A DNA stretch of 64,000 bases from Cognatiluteimonas profundi (GTDB lineage Bacteria > Pseudomonadota > Gammaproteobacteria > Xanthomonadales > Xanthomonadaceae), in the NCBI RefSeq assembly GCF_009792795.1, contig NZ_VKHQ01000002.1, positions 202,142 to 266,141 on the forward strand, read 5' to 3'. Both the position numbers and the translations under genes were made by a program. The notes beneath the pieces are model-generated. The model searched no databases, was not told the origin of the DNA, and saw only the letters and a list, made by a program, of their open reading frames with translations. Shown here piece after piece: positions 19,091 through 28,724 of the stretch (position 1 is the first letter of the stretch; every line of letters begins with the position of its first letter).

Positions 19091-20449
19091 CTACGCGGTC
19101 ATCGCCTCGCTGAAAGACAGCGTGGCCACCACCCCTCGCTCCGGTCCCGGCACGACGCGCACGTTCCAACCGTACAGATCGCAGAGGCGGCGGACGATGG
19201 ACAGGCCGATGCCGCCACCCTGCGAATGCTCGGCGTGCGTGCCGCGGTAGCCGCGCTCGAACAGCCGCGCGGCGTCCTCGGGCGTGAGTCCAGGCCCGGA
19301 ATCCTGCACCTCAACGGCTCCACGACCCAGGCGCACGACCACGTCGCCCTGCGCGGTGTACTTCACCGCGTTGCCGATCAGGTTGCCGAGTGCCACCGCG
19401 ATGGCCGCCTCCGGCGCATCGACCACCAGCCCGCGCTCGCCTTCCAGTCGCAACTGCAGGGGCTTGCCGCCGATCTGCGCCCGATGCGCATCGAGCAACT
19501 GCTCGGCGATGCGCGCGACGTCGGCGGCACCGTGGCCGCGCTCGTTGCGCGACAGCAACAGCAGCGCGCTGATCAGGTCGGTGCACTGCTGCTCGGCGCG
19601 CTGGATGCGTTCCAGTCGCGCGCGCGTCTTGTCGTCCAGTTGCGGCCTGGACAACAGCAATTCGACCGCGCCGCGGATCACCGCCAGCGGCGTGCGCAAT
19701 TCGTGGCTGACGTCGGCATTGAATTCGCGGTCGCGCTGCACGACCTGGGTCAGCCGGGTCGCGTAATCGTCCAGTGCGCTGGCCAGCTGTCCGACTTCGT
19801 CGTCGGCGAAATGCGCCGTCAGCATCTCCGGGCTGGACTGGCGCCCGGATTGTTTCAAGCGGCGGGCCAGCTCGGTCAGCGGACTGATCACGCGCGAGGC
19901 CGACCACCAGCCGACCAGCAGCGACAACACCGTCAGCAAGCCGACCAGGATCACCAGCGCCATCTTCAGCCGGTTCTGGCTTTCGCGTTCCTCGGCGATG
20001 TCGTACGCAAGGAAGAACCAGTACTTGGGATCCTTGCGCACGGCGAGCTTGTACACGCGCTGGCCGCCCTCGCCGTCCGGTACGCTGAGCTCGTGCACGC
20101 CGTTGGACAGGTCGCGCCATTCGGGCGGCACGCGCTCGAGCTTGCTGGTGCTGAACTGGCGTCCCTGGATCTTCTCGAAAGGGATGCCGATGGCGGTGGG
20201 ATCGCGGTAGAAGCCGTTGGCGAACGAGTCGTTGTTGCGCACCAGCGCATCGGCAATGACCCTGCTCTCCACGCGGTTCTGGATGATGAAGGTCGCCGCC
20301 GCGATGAACGCCGACAGGAACATCCCCAGCAACAGGAAGGACAGGATCAGGCGGCTGCGCAATCGCCGCCGGAAGCGCGTGGGTCGTCGCGCCGGTGGCG
20401 CGATCTCAGCTGCTGGCATCGGGCGCCGCGATCCGGTAGCCGATGCCAT
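19091..20449 (-). CDS. Two-component sensor histidine kinase
   Basis: A 452-aa membrane kinase. Two membrane helices (about 33-55 and 165-185) flank a periplasmic loop of ~110 residues with no recognised sensor fold. A HAMP linker follows (SASRVISPLTELARRLKQ). The H-box FNADVSHELRTPLAVIRG bears the phosphorylated His. The N-box is GNLIGNAVKYT, and G-boxes appear as VQDSGPGL and GGGIGLSIVRRL. The gene overlaps the end of the response-regulator gene by 44 bases if ATG 20449 is used, or by 14 if ATG 20419 is used. The latter may be the real start; neither has a strong ribosome site. The stimulus is unknown. Confidence 0.93.
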   Translation of the reverse strand: MASATGSRRPMPAAEIAPPARRPTRFRRRLRSRLILSFLLLGMFLSAFIAAATFIIQNRVESRVIADALVRNNDSFANGFYRDPTAIGIPFEKIQGRQFSTSKLERVPPEWRDLSNGVHELSVPDGEGGQRVYKLAVRKDPKYWFFLAYDIAEERESQNRLKMALVILVGLLTVLSLLVGWWSASRVISPLTELARRLKQSGRQSSPEMLTAHFADDEVGQLASALDDYATRLTQVVQRDREFNADVSHELRTPLAVIRGAVELLLSRPQLDDKTRARLERIQRAEQQCTDLISALLLLSRNERGHGAADVARIAEQLLDAHRAQIGGKPLQLRLEGERGLVVDAPEAAIAVALGNLIGNAVKYTAQGDVVVRLGRGAVEVQDSGPGLTPEDAARLFERGYRGTHAEHSQGGGIGLSIVRRLCDLYGWNVRVVPGPERGVVATLSFSEAMTA

Positions 20450-21089
20450 GGCGCGTCTGGATCATCGGCGTCGGGAAGGGCTTGTCGACCATGGCGCGCA
20501 ATCCATGGATGTGCACGCGCAGGGAATCCGAATCGGGAAGCTCTTCTCCCCAGACGCGCGTTTCCAGTTCCTGGCGGGTCACGACCGCCGGGGATGCTTC
20601 CATCAATGCCTGCAGGATCTTCAGCGCCGTGGGATTGAGCTGCAACAGCTTGCCTTCGCGCCGCACCTCGAGCGTGTCGAGGTTGTATTCCAGGTCGCCG
20701 ACCTCGAGCACGCGCGTCTGCACGCCGCGGCCGCGACGGGCCAGTGCGTTCAGGCGCACTTCGACTTCCTGCAAGGCGAACGGCTTGATCAGGTAATCGT
20801 CGGCGCCGGAGTCGAATCCAGCCAGCTTGTTGTCCAGGCTGTCGCGCGCGGTCAGCATCAGCACCGGCGTCTGCTTGCGCGCGTCGTTGCGCAGCTTGCG
20901 GCAGACCTCCAGGCCATCCATGCCGGGCAGGCTGAGGTCGAGCACCACCGCATCGAAATCGTGGACGACCGCCAGGTGCAGGCCGGTGACGCCGTCGGCC
21001 GCGAAGTCGACGGTGTGGCCTTTGTCTTCCAGGTAGTCGCCGAGATTGGCGGCGATGTCGCTGTTGTCTTCTATGACGAGAATGCGCAT
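20406..21089 (-). CDS. OmpR/PhoB-family response regulator
   Basis: A 227-aa DNA-binding regulator. The receiver domain (1-115) has IEDNSD, the phosphorylated Asp in FDAVVLDLSLPGMDG, and Lys in DYLIKPFAL. The C-terminal winged helix (about 130-225) ends with the recognition-helix region SDSLRVHIHGLRAMVDKPF and TRHGIGYRIAAPD. ATG 21089 follows an AGGATC ribosome site. It is first in the operon with the overlapping sensor kinase. The target genes cannot be inferred from the window. Confidence 0.95.
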   Translation of the reverse strand: MRILVIEDNSDIAANLGDYLEDKGHTVDFAADGVTGLHLAVVHDFDAVVLDLSLPGMDGLEVCRKLRNDARKQTPVLMLTARDSLDNKLAGFDSGADDYLIKPFALQEVEVRLNALARRGRGVQTRVLEVGDLEYNLDTLEVRREGKLLQLNPTALKILQALMEASPAVVTRQELETRVWGEELPDSDSLRVHIHGLRAMVDKPFPTPMIQTRHGIGYRIAAPDASS

Positions 21090-21205
21090 CGAGGATCCTG
21101 TTGTGAGGCGGGGCCGGGGAATGGCCGGGATGCCATGAATGCGGCCCGATGCCAACGATTCTTGCACAGGGCACCGTGAGTCCAGCGCCAGCATCCGGGC
21201 GCCAA

Positions 21206-21246
21206 GAAAAGGCCCAGGAGCGTGGGACCGCTCCTGGGCCAAAAAA
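21206..21246 (-). terminator. Rho-independent terminator for rimB-rimK
   Basis: Eleven-base stem GGCCCAGGAGC/GCTCCTGGGCC with an 8-base loop. Read on the minus strand it ends in TTTTCTT, so it stops transcription from rimK. On the plus strand it is followed by A residues. It lies upstream of the response-regulator promoter region. Confidence 0.85.
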
Positions 21247-21378
21247 GTGCCCCGATGACCGTCATCTGCTGGAACCCGAAAGCACACCGTCTGGGATGCA
21301 GAACCGGTTGAGGAAGGCTACGCCGGGGTCGATTAAGCGGCTGTTAAACCGGACGCCGCCGGTCGCGCGGACCCTGTT

Positions 21379-22281
21379 TCAGGCCCGTCGGCGCCTGGCC
21401 CGGGCCGGCTGCTGGCCGGCCACCACGTGGTCGATGATCCGCGCGGCGATATCGACCCCCGTGGCGGCCTCGATGCCTTCCAGGCCGGGGGACGAATTGA
21501 CTTCCAGCACCAGCGGGCCCCGCCGGGAGCGGATCAGGTCGACGCCGGCGACCCCGAGCCCCAGCACCGCCGCCGCGCGAACGGCCGTGGCCTGTTCGTC
21601 CTCGGACGCGCGCACCGGCTTGGCGCTGCCGCCGCGATGCAGGTTGGAGCGGAAATCGCCCTTGGGCGCCTGCCGGCGCATGGTGGCCACGACCTCGCCA
21701 CCGACGACGAAACAACGCAGGTCCGCGCCCTTGGCTTCGGCGATGAATTCCTGCACCAGGAAGTTGGCGTACAGGCCGCGCAGCGCCTCGACGACGCTGC
21801 GCGACGCCGAGGGCTTCTCGGTGAGCATGACGCCGGCGCCCTGGGTGCCCTCGTTGAGCTTGATCACGTGCGGCGGCGGGCCAAGCATCGACAACAGGTC
21901 GACGGTGTCGTCCGGGTTGTCGCCGAAGACGGTCACCGGCAGGCCGATGCCCTCGGCCGCAAGCAACTGGTGGCAGCGCAGCTTGTCGCGCGCGCGCGCG
22001 ATCGCTTCGGACGAATTCGGCGTGTAGGTGCCCATCAACTCGAACTGGCGCAGCACCGCCGTCCCGTATCGCGTGATCGATGCGCCGATCCGCGGCACCA
22101 CCGCCGCATAGCCGGCGATCGGCCGGCCCTTGTAATGCATGTCGAAACCGTCGGAACTGATGCGCAGGTAGCAGCGCAGCGGATCGAGCACGCGCACGCT
22201 GTGGTTGCGCTCGCGCGCCGCCTCGACCAGGCGCCGCGTGGAATACAGCTTGCTGTTGCGCGACAGGATCGCGAGTTTCAT
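21379..22281 (-). CDS. rimK: Ribosomal protein S6-L-glutamate ligase
   Basis: A 300-aa ATP-grasp ligase, the same length as E. coli RimK, that adds glutamates to the C-terminus of ribosomal protein S6. It starts [21 protein letters not shown] and contains [17 protein letters not shown] (the ATP lid), [20 protein letters not shown], and [15 protein letters not shown] (metal-binding Asn and Glu). The start overlaps the stop of the upstream protease gene as ATGA, so the two are translationally coupled. A strong terminator follows. The Arg-rich C-terminus is typical of the group. Confidence 0.95.
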   Translation of the reverse strand: MKLAILSRNSKLYSTRRLVEAARERNHSVRVLDPLRCYLRISSDGFDMHYKGRPIAGYAAVVPRIGASITRYGTAVLRQFELMGTYTPNSSEAIARARDKLRCHQLLAAEGIGLPVTVFGDNPDDTVDLLSMLGPPPHVIKLNEGTQGAGVMLTEKPSASRSVVEALRGLYANFLVQEFIAEAKGADLRCFVVGGEVVATMRRQAPKGDFRSNLHRGGSAKPVRASEDEQATAVRAAAVLGLGVAGVDLIRSRRGPLVLEVNSSPGLEGIEAATGVDIAARIIDHVVAGQQPARARRRRA

Positions 22282-22721
22282 GTGTGATGCCCGGTCTGCA
22301 GCGCAGGACGACTGTGCAGGAACGAGGATGAGGGGTTGACCGTGAACGCCCCCTCCAGCCCGGTGCGTCCCAGCAGCATCGGGAACCGCATGGCACAGCG
22401 ATCGCTGAGGTTGACTTCGATGCGGCGCTGCTCGCCGGCGACCTGCAGCAGCGTCTGGATGAACACGCGCACGCAGCGATGCCCGCCCGAATCGGTCACT
22501 GCACGTTCGTCGAAGATCGGGGCGCAGGCTTCGACCTGGTTGCGGCCTGCCCTGCCCGTTGTCAGCTGGAATCCCACCCATGGCGCGCCTGCGTCGTGGA
22601 AGCGCCATTGCCTGTCCACGTGCAGCGCGGAACTGCGTGCGCCGGTGTCGATCTTCGCCCGCAAGCGGGCAATGCCCAGTTCGGGCAAGGACAACCATTC
22701 CCGCCAGCCGAGCTCGATCAT
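22278..22721 (-). CDS. rimB: RimB-like retropepsin-type aspartic protease
   Basis: A 147-aa protein often labelled ATP-dependent zinc protease, though the family is retropepsin-like. It carries the active-site motif [12 protein letters not shown] near residues 22-34 and LLGRTGLEG at the C-terminal flap region. In Pseudomonas, RimB processes RimK-modified S6, and the two genes are neighbours. Here the stop overlaps the rimK start by four bases. ATG 22721 matches the family N-terminus ([16 protein letters not shown]); the longer frame upstream is unlikely. The gene symbol rests on the rimK linkage and the DTGA motif. Confidence 0.85.
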   Translation of the reverse strand: MIELGWREWLSLPELGIARLRAKIDTGARSSALHVDRQWRFHDAGAPWVGFQLTTGRAGRNQVEACAPIFDERAVTDSGGHRCVRVFIQTLLQVAGEQRRIEVNLSDRCAMRFPMLLGRTGLEGAFTVNPSSSFLHSRPALQTGHHT

Positions 22722-22763
22722 GGGAAACCCCGCCCGCAAGGCCGCGTGACACGGAGACAACGA

Positions 22764-22783
22764 CGGCGCCCGAAAAGGCGCCG
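22764..22783 (-). terminator. Possible terminator hairpin after tRNA-Gly
   Basis: CGGCGCC and GGCGCCG enclose a six-base loop just downstream of the tRNA on the minus strand. The following T content is poor, so this may be only a processing hairpin. Confidence 0.4.
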
Positions 22784-22795
22784 CCGGGGTCGGTC

Positions 22796-22869
22796 TGGAG
22801 CGGGCGAAGGGAATCGAACCCTCGTCAGTAGCTTGGGAAGCTACAGCTCTGCCATTGAGCTACGCCCGC
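22796..22869 (-). tRNA. tRNA-Gly (anticodon CCC)
   Basis: Seventy-four bases on the minus strand fold as a full cloverleaf. The acceptor is GCGGGCG/CGCCCGC, the D arm has AGCTCAATGGCAGAGCT, and the anticodon stem GTAGC/GCTAC holds the loop TTCCCAA. The T arm reads CGAGGGTTCGATTCCCTTCG. U73 is followed by an encoded CCA. The anticodon CCC reads GGG glycine codons. Confidence 0.97.
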
Positions 22870-22915
22870 GAGGCGCGAAGTCTATGCCCCGCGGGCGCAA
22901 GGTGGCAATCGCGAC

Positions 22916-24793
22916 TCAGAAGCTGCTGCCGACGCTGGCGAACACGCTGGCGTCGTTGCCCGCGCGCTGCGCGACCGAGGCACTGACGCCCACGTTCGCA
23001 TCCAGTCCCAACACCTGCGTCCGCGCGCCGACGACGAGCGTGCCGTAGTTGCGGTCGTAGCCCATGCCCGGGACCGCATACGGCATGGTGCCGGGGATCG
23101 ATTGCGCCTGGGCGAAGGCTTCGTCGGCCGACCGCCGGAATTCGCGATCCCAGGTCAGGCGCGCGTACGGCTGCATGTGGTCGTTGATGCGGTAGCTGGC
23201 TTGCCAGCCCAGGCTGCCGATCATCGAATTGAACCGCTGGTCGGGATAGGCCAGCGAGGTGGACACGGTCGGGTCGCTTTCGGCAAAGCCGTCGACGGCG
23301 ATGTGCTGCGACAGCAGCGATGCGACCGGTCCGTGGCGCAACGCGCCGCTGACGAAGTCCCATCCCGCATTGACGCCGGCACTGAGGTTGCTGCCGTTGG
23401 TCGAGCCGCGGTGGGTCCGCGTGGCCGGTCCAAGCGCGACGTTGCGATCGGTGTCGAAACCCAGTCGGCTGTAGCTCACCTGCCCGTTCACCCACGCACT
23501 GTCGCCATGCCAACCCAGGAAGCCGCCGAGGCTGGCATCGGTCTGGCTGAAGCTGCCCATGCGATGGCCCCAATCCTGGCTCTGGCGGCCGTAGCCGGCA
23601 AATCCGCCGTACACCAGGTTGCCGCTGGCCCAGTCGACGCCGGCGGTCAGGGTCGGGCCGGCGCCGTCGTAGCGGTTGCCATCGCCGTAGCGCTGGAAAT
23701 CACCACGCAGGTCGGCCCACCAGCGCATGCCGTCGGCGGCGGGCGTCCCGCCCAGGTGCGCGGCGACGCGATCGGCGCGCGAGCGGCCGACCATGGCTTC
23801 GGAATGCGGCAACACCGCGATCTGGTTCGGCGCTTCGAGGATGGAGATCGCGTATTGCGCGAGCAGCGCGTGCGACGCCGTCGTCGGATGCACGCCATCG
23901 GCGAACGCATAGGTCTGCGCCGCGGTCGGGTCGACGAAGTTGGCCGGATTGCAGCCCAATGCCGATGCCGCACCGCAGGCCGGTGTCGTGACGTTGGTCA
24001 GCCCGTACAAGCCCGGATCGGCGGTGATCTCATTGAGGAAGCTGAAGACGTCCAGCGGGATGACACGCAGTCCGGCTGCCTGCAGGCCGCCGAACAGGGT
24101 GGCGTTGTAACCCGCCGACAGCTGGGTCAGCCCGGCCGAACCCGCGGCTCCCTGCGACAGCCCGAACGGGGTCTTGCCCACGTCCGGCATCGTCGGCACC
24201 AGCACATAGCGTGCACCGGCATTTTGCAGCGCACCCACGAGGGCGACTTCGGCACCGGCGGCACCGAGGAAATCAGCCTGCGACTTGGCGCCGGCCAGGT
24301 AGAAGAACAGGTCGTTGGCACCGCCCCACACCGAGTACAGCGCGTGGGGGTTCGCCTGGCCACCGCTGGCGGCGAGATACGCATCCACCTGCGTGGTGAG
24401 CGAGGGCGCGTACTGCGTGAAGTACGGCGCCGGCGGATAACCCGGCCCCGGGCCCACGGTTGCGCCGCCCGCTGCATAGTTGTCGCCATTGGCCCCGGCA
24501 ATGCCGGTCGGGGTCAGCTGCCATGCCGGCGTTGCGTTGGTGCCGTAGTACCCGGCGAGGAACTCGGCCCAGACCAGGCCCGGATTGGTGGTGAACCGGG
24601 CCACCGTCGCGGCCGCCGGGCCGTTCCCCGCCACCAGCACGGGCTGGTAGAAGCCGCTGTCGGTCAGGCTGTCGCCAAAGAACACGGTCTGGTCGAACTG
24701 CGTGTAGGAGTCGTTCTGCGCGAAGACCGGTGCGGCCGCCAAGGCCAGGGCCACGGCGAGGATCGAACGGGGAAGGCGATGGGACGGGATCAT
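22916..24793 (-). CDS. GDSL esterase/lipase autotransporter (EstA type)
   Basis: A 625-aa autotransporter. A signal peptide spans 1-25 (cleavage after VFAQ). The passenger GDSL hydrolase (about 30-335) has FFGDSLTDSG with the nucleophile Ser, WGGANDLFFY (block III Asn), and DGVHPTTASH with the catalytic Asp and His. The C-terminal ~270 residues form a beta-barrel with alternating aromatic strands and end in FASVGSSF, the terminal Phe required for outer-membrane insertion. It should display an esterase on the cell surface, as EstA does in Pseudomonas for rhamnolipid and motility phenotypes. It lies alone, divergent from thiS. Confidence 0.94.
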   Translation of the reverse strand: MIPSHRLPRSILAVALALAAAPVFAQNDSYTQFDQTVFFGDSLTDSGFYQPVLVAGNGPAAATVARFTTNPGLVWAEFLAGYYGTNATPAWQLTPTGIAGANGDNYAAGGATVGPGPGYPPAPYFTQYAPSLTTQVDAYLAASGGQANPHALYSVWGGANDLFFYLAGAKSQADFLGAAGAEVALVGALQNAGARYVLVPTMPDVGKTPFGLSQGAAGSAGLTQLSAGYNATLFGGLQAAGLRVIPLDVFSFLNEITADPGLYGLTNVTTPACGAASALGCNPANFVDPTAAQTYAFADGVHPTTASHALLAQYAISILEAPNQIAVLPHSEAMVGRSRADRVAAHLGGTPAADGMRWWADLRGDFQRYGDGNRYDGAGPTLTAGVDWASGNLVYGGFAGYGRQSQDWGHRMGSFSQTDASLGGFLGWHGDSAWVNGQVSYSRLGFDTDRNVALGPATRTHRGSTNGSNLSAGVNAGWDFVSGALRHGPVASLLSQHIAVDGFAESDPTVSTSLAYPDQRFNSMIGSLGWQASYRINDHMQPYARLTWDREFRRSADEAFAQAQSIPGTMPYAVPGMGYDRNYGTLVVGARTQVLGLDANVGVSASVAQRAGNDASVFASVGSSF

Positions 24794-24925
24794 GCTGCAC
24801 TCCTGGGCAAGGGACGCCGGACCGATACGCCGCCGGATGGGGGGATCGTTTCACGCCACATCGCCCTCCATCAAGTGCATGGCGGCAAGGGTGGCGACCC
24901 GACGGCGGAATGGGACAATGTCGAC

Positions 24926-25126
24926 ATGGACATCCTGCTCAATGGCACGTCGACGTCGATCCCCGACCAGTGCACGATCGCGCAACTGCTGGAGCACAAC
25001 GGCCTGGCCGCCCGCCGTGTCGCGACCGAGGTCAACGGCGAGATCGTGCCGCGTGGCGAGCATGCAAGCTGCGTGCTGGCTCCCGGCGATCGCGTCGAGC
25101 TCGTGCACGCCCTGGGTGGCGGCTGA
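24926..25126 (+). CDS. thiS: Sulfur carrier protein ThiS
   Basis: A 66-aa ubiquitin-fold carrier whose C-terminal Gly-Gly (…HALGGG) becomes a thiocarboxylate that donates sulfur for the thiazole ring of thiamine. NGTSTSI, VATEVNGEIVPR and LAPGDRVELVHALGGG are the family landmarks. It is 47 bases ahead of thiG, its reaction partner. No TPP riboswitch was found upstream, and thiF, thiH/thiO and thiC are not in this window. Confidence 0.93.
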   Translation: MDILLNGTSTSIPDQCTIAQLLEHNGLAARRVATEVNGEIVPRGEHASCVLAPGDRVELVHALGGG

Positions 25127-25173
25127 GCACGCGAAAGTCCGGGGTTGTCGCAGCCGCGCGGTAAACTGTGCGC

Positions 25174-25980
25174 ATGGCCGACGACATCGCTCCCGCATCC
25201 ATCGACCGGCCGCTGACGATCGCCGGCAGGACCTATCGCTCGCGCCTGCTGACCGGCACCGGCAAGTTCCGCGACCTTGACGAAACGCGTCGGGCAACCG
25301 AGTCGGCCGGAGCCGAGATCGTCACGGTTGCCATCCGCCGGATGAACATCGGGCAGGACCCGGGCGAACCGAACCTGCTCGACGTGCTGCCGACCGATCG
25401 CTACACGATCCTGCCCAACACCGCCGGCTGCTACACCGCCGACGAAGCCGTCCGCACCTGCCGCCTGGCGCGCGAACTGCTCGATGGCCACAGCCTGGTC
25501 AAGCTGGAAGTGCTCGGTGACCAGCGCACGCTCTTCCCCGATGTCGTGCAGACCCTGGCAGCGGCGGAAACGCTGGTGAAGGAGGGCTTCCAGGTGATGG
25601 TCTACACCTCGGACGATCCGATCCTCGCCAAGCGCCTGGAATCGATCGGCTGCGTCGCGGTGATGCCGCTGGCCGCGCCGATCGGATCGGGACTGGGCAT
25701 CCAGAACCGTTACAACCTGCTTGAGATCATCGAGAACGCGAGCGTCCCGATCATCGTCGATGCCGGCGTCGGCACCGCGTCCGATGCAGCGATCGCCATG
25801 GAGCTGGGCTGCGACGGCGTGCTGATGAACACCGCGATCGCCGGCGCACGCGACCCGGTGCGCATGGCGCGCGCCATGCGATTGGCCGTCGAGGCCGGGC
25901 GCGATGCCTTCCTTGCCGGCCGCATTCCCCGCAAGCGCTACGCCAGTGCATCGTCGCCAGTCGACGGCCTGGTCGGATGA
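25174..25980 (+). CDS. thiG: Thiazole synthase ThiG
   Basis: A 268-aa TIM-barrel enzyme that joins deoxyxylulose phosphate, ThiS thiocarboxylate and dehydroglycine into thiazole phosphate. LLTGTGKF opens the barrel; LVKLEVLGD holds the Schiff-base lysine. [34 protein letters not shown] and [10 protein letters not shown] are phosphate-site motifs. ATG 25174 was chosen over an in-frame GTG at 25168. It forms an operon with thiS and is followed after 96 bases by trmB, an order common in Xanthomonadaceae. Confidence 0.96.
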   Translation: MADDIAPASIDRPLTIAGRTYRSRLLTGTGKFRDLDETRRATESAGAEIVTVAIRRMNIGQDPGEPNLLDVLPTDRYTILPNTAGCYTADEAVRTCRLARELLDGHSLVKLEVLGDQRTLFPDVVQTLAAAETLVKEGFQVMVYTSDDPILAKRLESIGCVAVMPLAAPIGSGLGIQNRYNLLEIIENASVPIIVDAGVGTASDAAIAMELGCDGVLMNTAIAGARDPVRMARAMRLAVEAGRDAFLAGRIPRKRYASASSPVDGLVG

Positions 25981-26076
25981 TCCCGCGCCGCGGGACGGTC
26001 GTCATCGAGGAAATTCAACGCGTCGCCCCGCGCCGGCCAATTCAGCCTGCAAGCTTTGCCTTTCAGTCAGCCGTAC

Positions 26077-26811
26077 ATGACCAATCCCTTTTCCAGTGAC
26101 GGCGCCAAGGCGCCCCCCAAGCCCTTCACGATCGAGCAGGGCCACCGCAGGGTGCGCAGTTTCGTGTTGCGCCAGGGCCGCTTCACCCCGGCCCAGCAAC
26201 GCGCGTTCGACGAGCTATGGCCGCGATTCGGGCTGGATTACCAGGGGCATCCGCGCGACTTCGACGTCGCATTCGGGCGCAGCGCCAAGCGCGTGCTCGA
26301 GATCGGCTTCGGCAATGGCGAGGCCTTGCGCCATGCGGCGCAGCACGACCCCGGGCGCGACCTGATCGGCATCGAAGTGCACGCGCCGGGGGTCGGCCGG
26401 CTGCTCAATGCATTGGCCGCCGATGATGCCCGCAACGTCCGCATCTACCACCATGACGCCGTCGAGGTACTGGAGAACGAGATCACCGACGGCAGCCTGG
26501 ACGAGATCCGCATCTATTTCCCCGACCCGTGGCACAAGAAGCGCCATAACAAGCGTCGCCTGCTGCAGCCCGGCTTTGCCGCATTGCTGACACGTAAATT
26601 GGCTGCGGGAGGACGCTTGCACCTCGCCACCGATTGGCACGACTATGCGGAGCAGATGTGGGACGTGCTCGATGCGACACCGGGCCTGCGCAATCGCGCC
26701 GGTCCACGTGGCCACGTCGTGCGTCCCGACTGGCGCCCGCAGACGCATTTCGAATCGCGCGGCCAGAAGCTTGGCCATGGGGTCTGGGACCTGCTGTACG
26801 ACCGCAGCTGA
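26077..26811 (+). CDS. trmB: tRNA (guanine-N7-)-methyltransferase
   Basis: A 244-aa SAM-dependent enzyme that methylates G46 in the tRNA variable loop. Motif I is [12 protein letters not shown]. The next motif is [15 protein letters not shown]. The signature [19 protein letters not shown] contains the catalytic Asp and the [13 protein letters not shown] stretch diagnostic of Trm[14 protein letters not shown] and [12 protein letters not shown] follow. ATG 26077 matches the usual start (MTNPF); a TTG seven codons upstream is less likely. Confidence 0.95.
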   Translation: MTNPFSSDGAKAPPKPFTIEQGHRRVRSFVLRQGRFTPAQQRAFDELWPRFGLDYQGHPRDFDVAFGRSAKRVLEIGFGNGEALRHAAQHDPGRDLIGIEVHAPGVGRLLNALAADDARNVRIYHHDAVEVLENEITDGSLDEIRIYFPDPWHKKRHNKRRLLQPGFAALLTRKLAAGGRLHLATDWHDYAEQMWDVLDATPGLRNRAGPRGHVVRPDWRPQTHFESRGQKLGHGVWDLLYDRS

Positions 26812-26837
26812 CGCAGAAGAGGATTCGTCGAAGTCGC

Positions 26838-28682
26838 ATGGAGACCGCGCTCACGCTCACCACCGACATGAAGCTCGTGCTCGGGCTGGTGGTCTTCATG
26901 ATGGCGATGTTCCTGTTCGAGCGCATCCGCGCCGATGTCGTCGCGCTGGTCGTGCTGATGCTGCTTGGCCTGACGCGGCTGGTCTCCCCGGAGCGGCTGT
27001 TCACCGGATTCTCGAGCAACGCCGTGATCAGCGTGATCGCGACCATGATCCTCGGCGCGGGACTGGACCGGACCGGCGCACTCAACCGCCTGGCTGGCTG
27101 GCTGCTGCGACGCGCGCACGGCATGGAGAAACGCCTGCTGCTGCTGACGACGGTGATCGCAGGCCTCAATTCGCCGTTGATGCAAAGCCCGGCGGTGATG
27201 GCCCTGTACATGCCGGTCGCCTCGCGATTGAGTTCGCGCACCGGCCTGCCCCTGTCGCGGTTCCTGCTGCCGATCGCGGCCGCGATCATCATGGCCAGCG
27301 GCATGACGATGGTCGGCAGCGCTCCGCTGATCATGCTCAACGACCTGCTGGTCTCGGCGAACGGCAACCTGCCGTCCGGCGTGGCCACGCTGCAGCCATT
27401 GAAGATGTTCGCCCCGCTGCCGATCGGCCTGGCATTGCTGGCGACCTGCCTTGCCTACTTTCATTTCCTCGGCGACAGACTGCTCGAGGGCGTCGGCGAC
27501 GACTCCGGCGTGACGCCCGCGCGCACGCAGAGCTACTTCGCCAAGACCTACGGCATCGAGGGCGACGTCTACGAACTGACCGTCACCGCCGACAGTCCGC
27601 TGGTGGGCATGTCGCTGGGCGAGGCGGAAGCGCTGCACGGCGCGCCGCTGCTGCTCGCCCTCAAGACCGGAAACGAGTCGCGCCTGGCCCCACCGGCCGA
27701 TGCACGCATCTGGGTGGGCAGCGTGCTCGGCGCCATGGGGCCGAAGCAGCGCGTGACGGATTTCTCGCAGAACAATTTCCTGCGCATGGCGACGCGCCTG
27801 CGCGAGTTCGGCGACTTGTTCAATCCCAGCCGTGCCGGTATTTCCGAGGCCGTGGTGCCGCCCACGTCGCGCTTCATCGGCAAGACCATCGCCGAACTGC
27901 AGCTGCGCAAGCAACAGGGCATCAGCCTGCTGGCGGTGAATCGCGAAAAAGACGTGCTGCACGACAACATCCGCAAGCTGACCGTTCGCGCCGGCGACAT
28001 GCTGGTGCTGCACAGCGTGTGGACCGACCTCGCGCAGGCCGCCGCCAGCAAGGATTTCGTCGTCGTCACCGATTACCCGAAGGGCGAACAACGCCCGCAC
28101 AAATTCAAGATCGCGATGGCGATCTTCCTGGTGACCATCCTGCTGGCGCTGAGTTCGCGGATTCCGGTGTCGATCGCGCTGATGACCGGCGTCGTCGGCA
28201 TGTTGATCAGCGGCGTGCTGACCATGGACGAGGCCTACGCCGCGATCAGCTGGCGCACGGTCTTCCTCATGGCGTCGCTGATCCCGCTGGGCTGGGCGGT
28301 GGATTCAACCGGCGCCGCGGCCTGGGTGGCTGGCAGCGCCCTGGACCACCTGCCGCAGGGGATGGCGCCCTGGTTGTTGCAGGCGACGATCGCGATCCTG
28401 ACGGCCTTGTTCGCGATCGTCATCGGCAATGTCGGTTCCACCATCGTGATGGTTCCGCTGTCCATCAACCTGGCGTTGGCGGCTGGCGGGAATCCGACCG
28501 CGTTCGCGCTGGTCGTGGCGCTGGCGGGATCCAGCAACATCATGACCGTGTCCAATCCGGTGATTTCCATGATCGGCGGACCCGGTGGCTACAACACGCC
28601 GAGCCTGTGGCGCATCGGTTCCCCACTGGTGCTCGCCTACCTGGCCGTCATGCTGATCGGCGTCAACCTGATGTTCCACTGA
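26838..28682 (+). CDS. SLC13/DASS-family permease with central RCK_C domains
   Basis: A 614-aa transporter with two membrane halves (about residues 12-220 and 425-614). Two TrkA-C/RCK_C domains separate them: YELTVTADSPLVGMSLGEAE near 247 and SRFIGKTIAELQLRKQQGI near 348. The layout matches the SLC13-type permease family (COG0471/COG0490 fusion) that includes sulfate and divalent-anion carriers. Conserved gating turns are SPLMQSPAVMALYMP and GNVGSTIVMVP. The RCK_C domains probably bind a regulatory ligand. The substrate is unknown; it starts 26 bases after trmB and may share its transcript. Confidence 0.9.
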   Translation: METALTLTTDMKLVLGLVVFMMAMFLFERIRADVVALVVLMLLGLTRLVSPERLFTGFSSNAVISVIATMILGAGLDRTGALNRLAGWLLRRAHGMEKRLLLLTTVIAGLNSPLMQSPAVMALYMPVASRLSSRTGLPLSRFLLPIAAAIIMASGMTMVGSAPLIMLNDLLVSANGNLPSGVATLQPLKMFAPLPIGLALLATCLAYFHFLGDRLLEGVGDDSGVTPARTQSYFAKTYGIEGDVYELTVTADSPLVGMSLGEAEALHGAPLLLALKTGNESRLAPPADARIWVGSVLGAMGPKQRVTDFSQNNFLRMATRLREFGDLFNPSRAGISEAVVPPTSRFIGKTIAELQLRKQQGISLLAVNREKDVLHDNIRKLTVRAGDMLVLHSVWTDLAQAAASKDFVVVTDYPKGEQRPHKFKIAMAIFLVTILLALSSRIPVSIALMTGVVGMLISGVLTMDEAYAAISWRTVFLMASLIPLGWAVDSTGAAAWVAGSALDHLPQGMAPWLLQATIAILTALFAIVIGNVGSTIVMVPLSINLALAAGGNPTAFALVVALAGSSNIMTVSNPVISMIGGPGGYNTPSLWRIGSPLVLAYLAVMLIGVNLMFH

Positions 28683-28724
28683 CCGCCGCTTCAAAGGGTC
28701 CGGGCGGGCACTCCAGGCCGATCG

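Noticed and set aside
22796..22869. tRNA-Gly as an integration site for a mobile element
   Set aside because: No integrase, no repeated 3' tRNA end and no change in composition was seen on either side.
24794..24925. TPP riboswitch before thiS
   Set aside because: The conserved CTGAGA and ACCTGATC-type blocks are absent.
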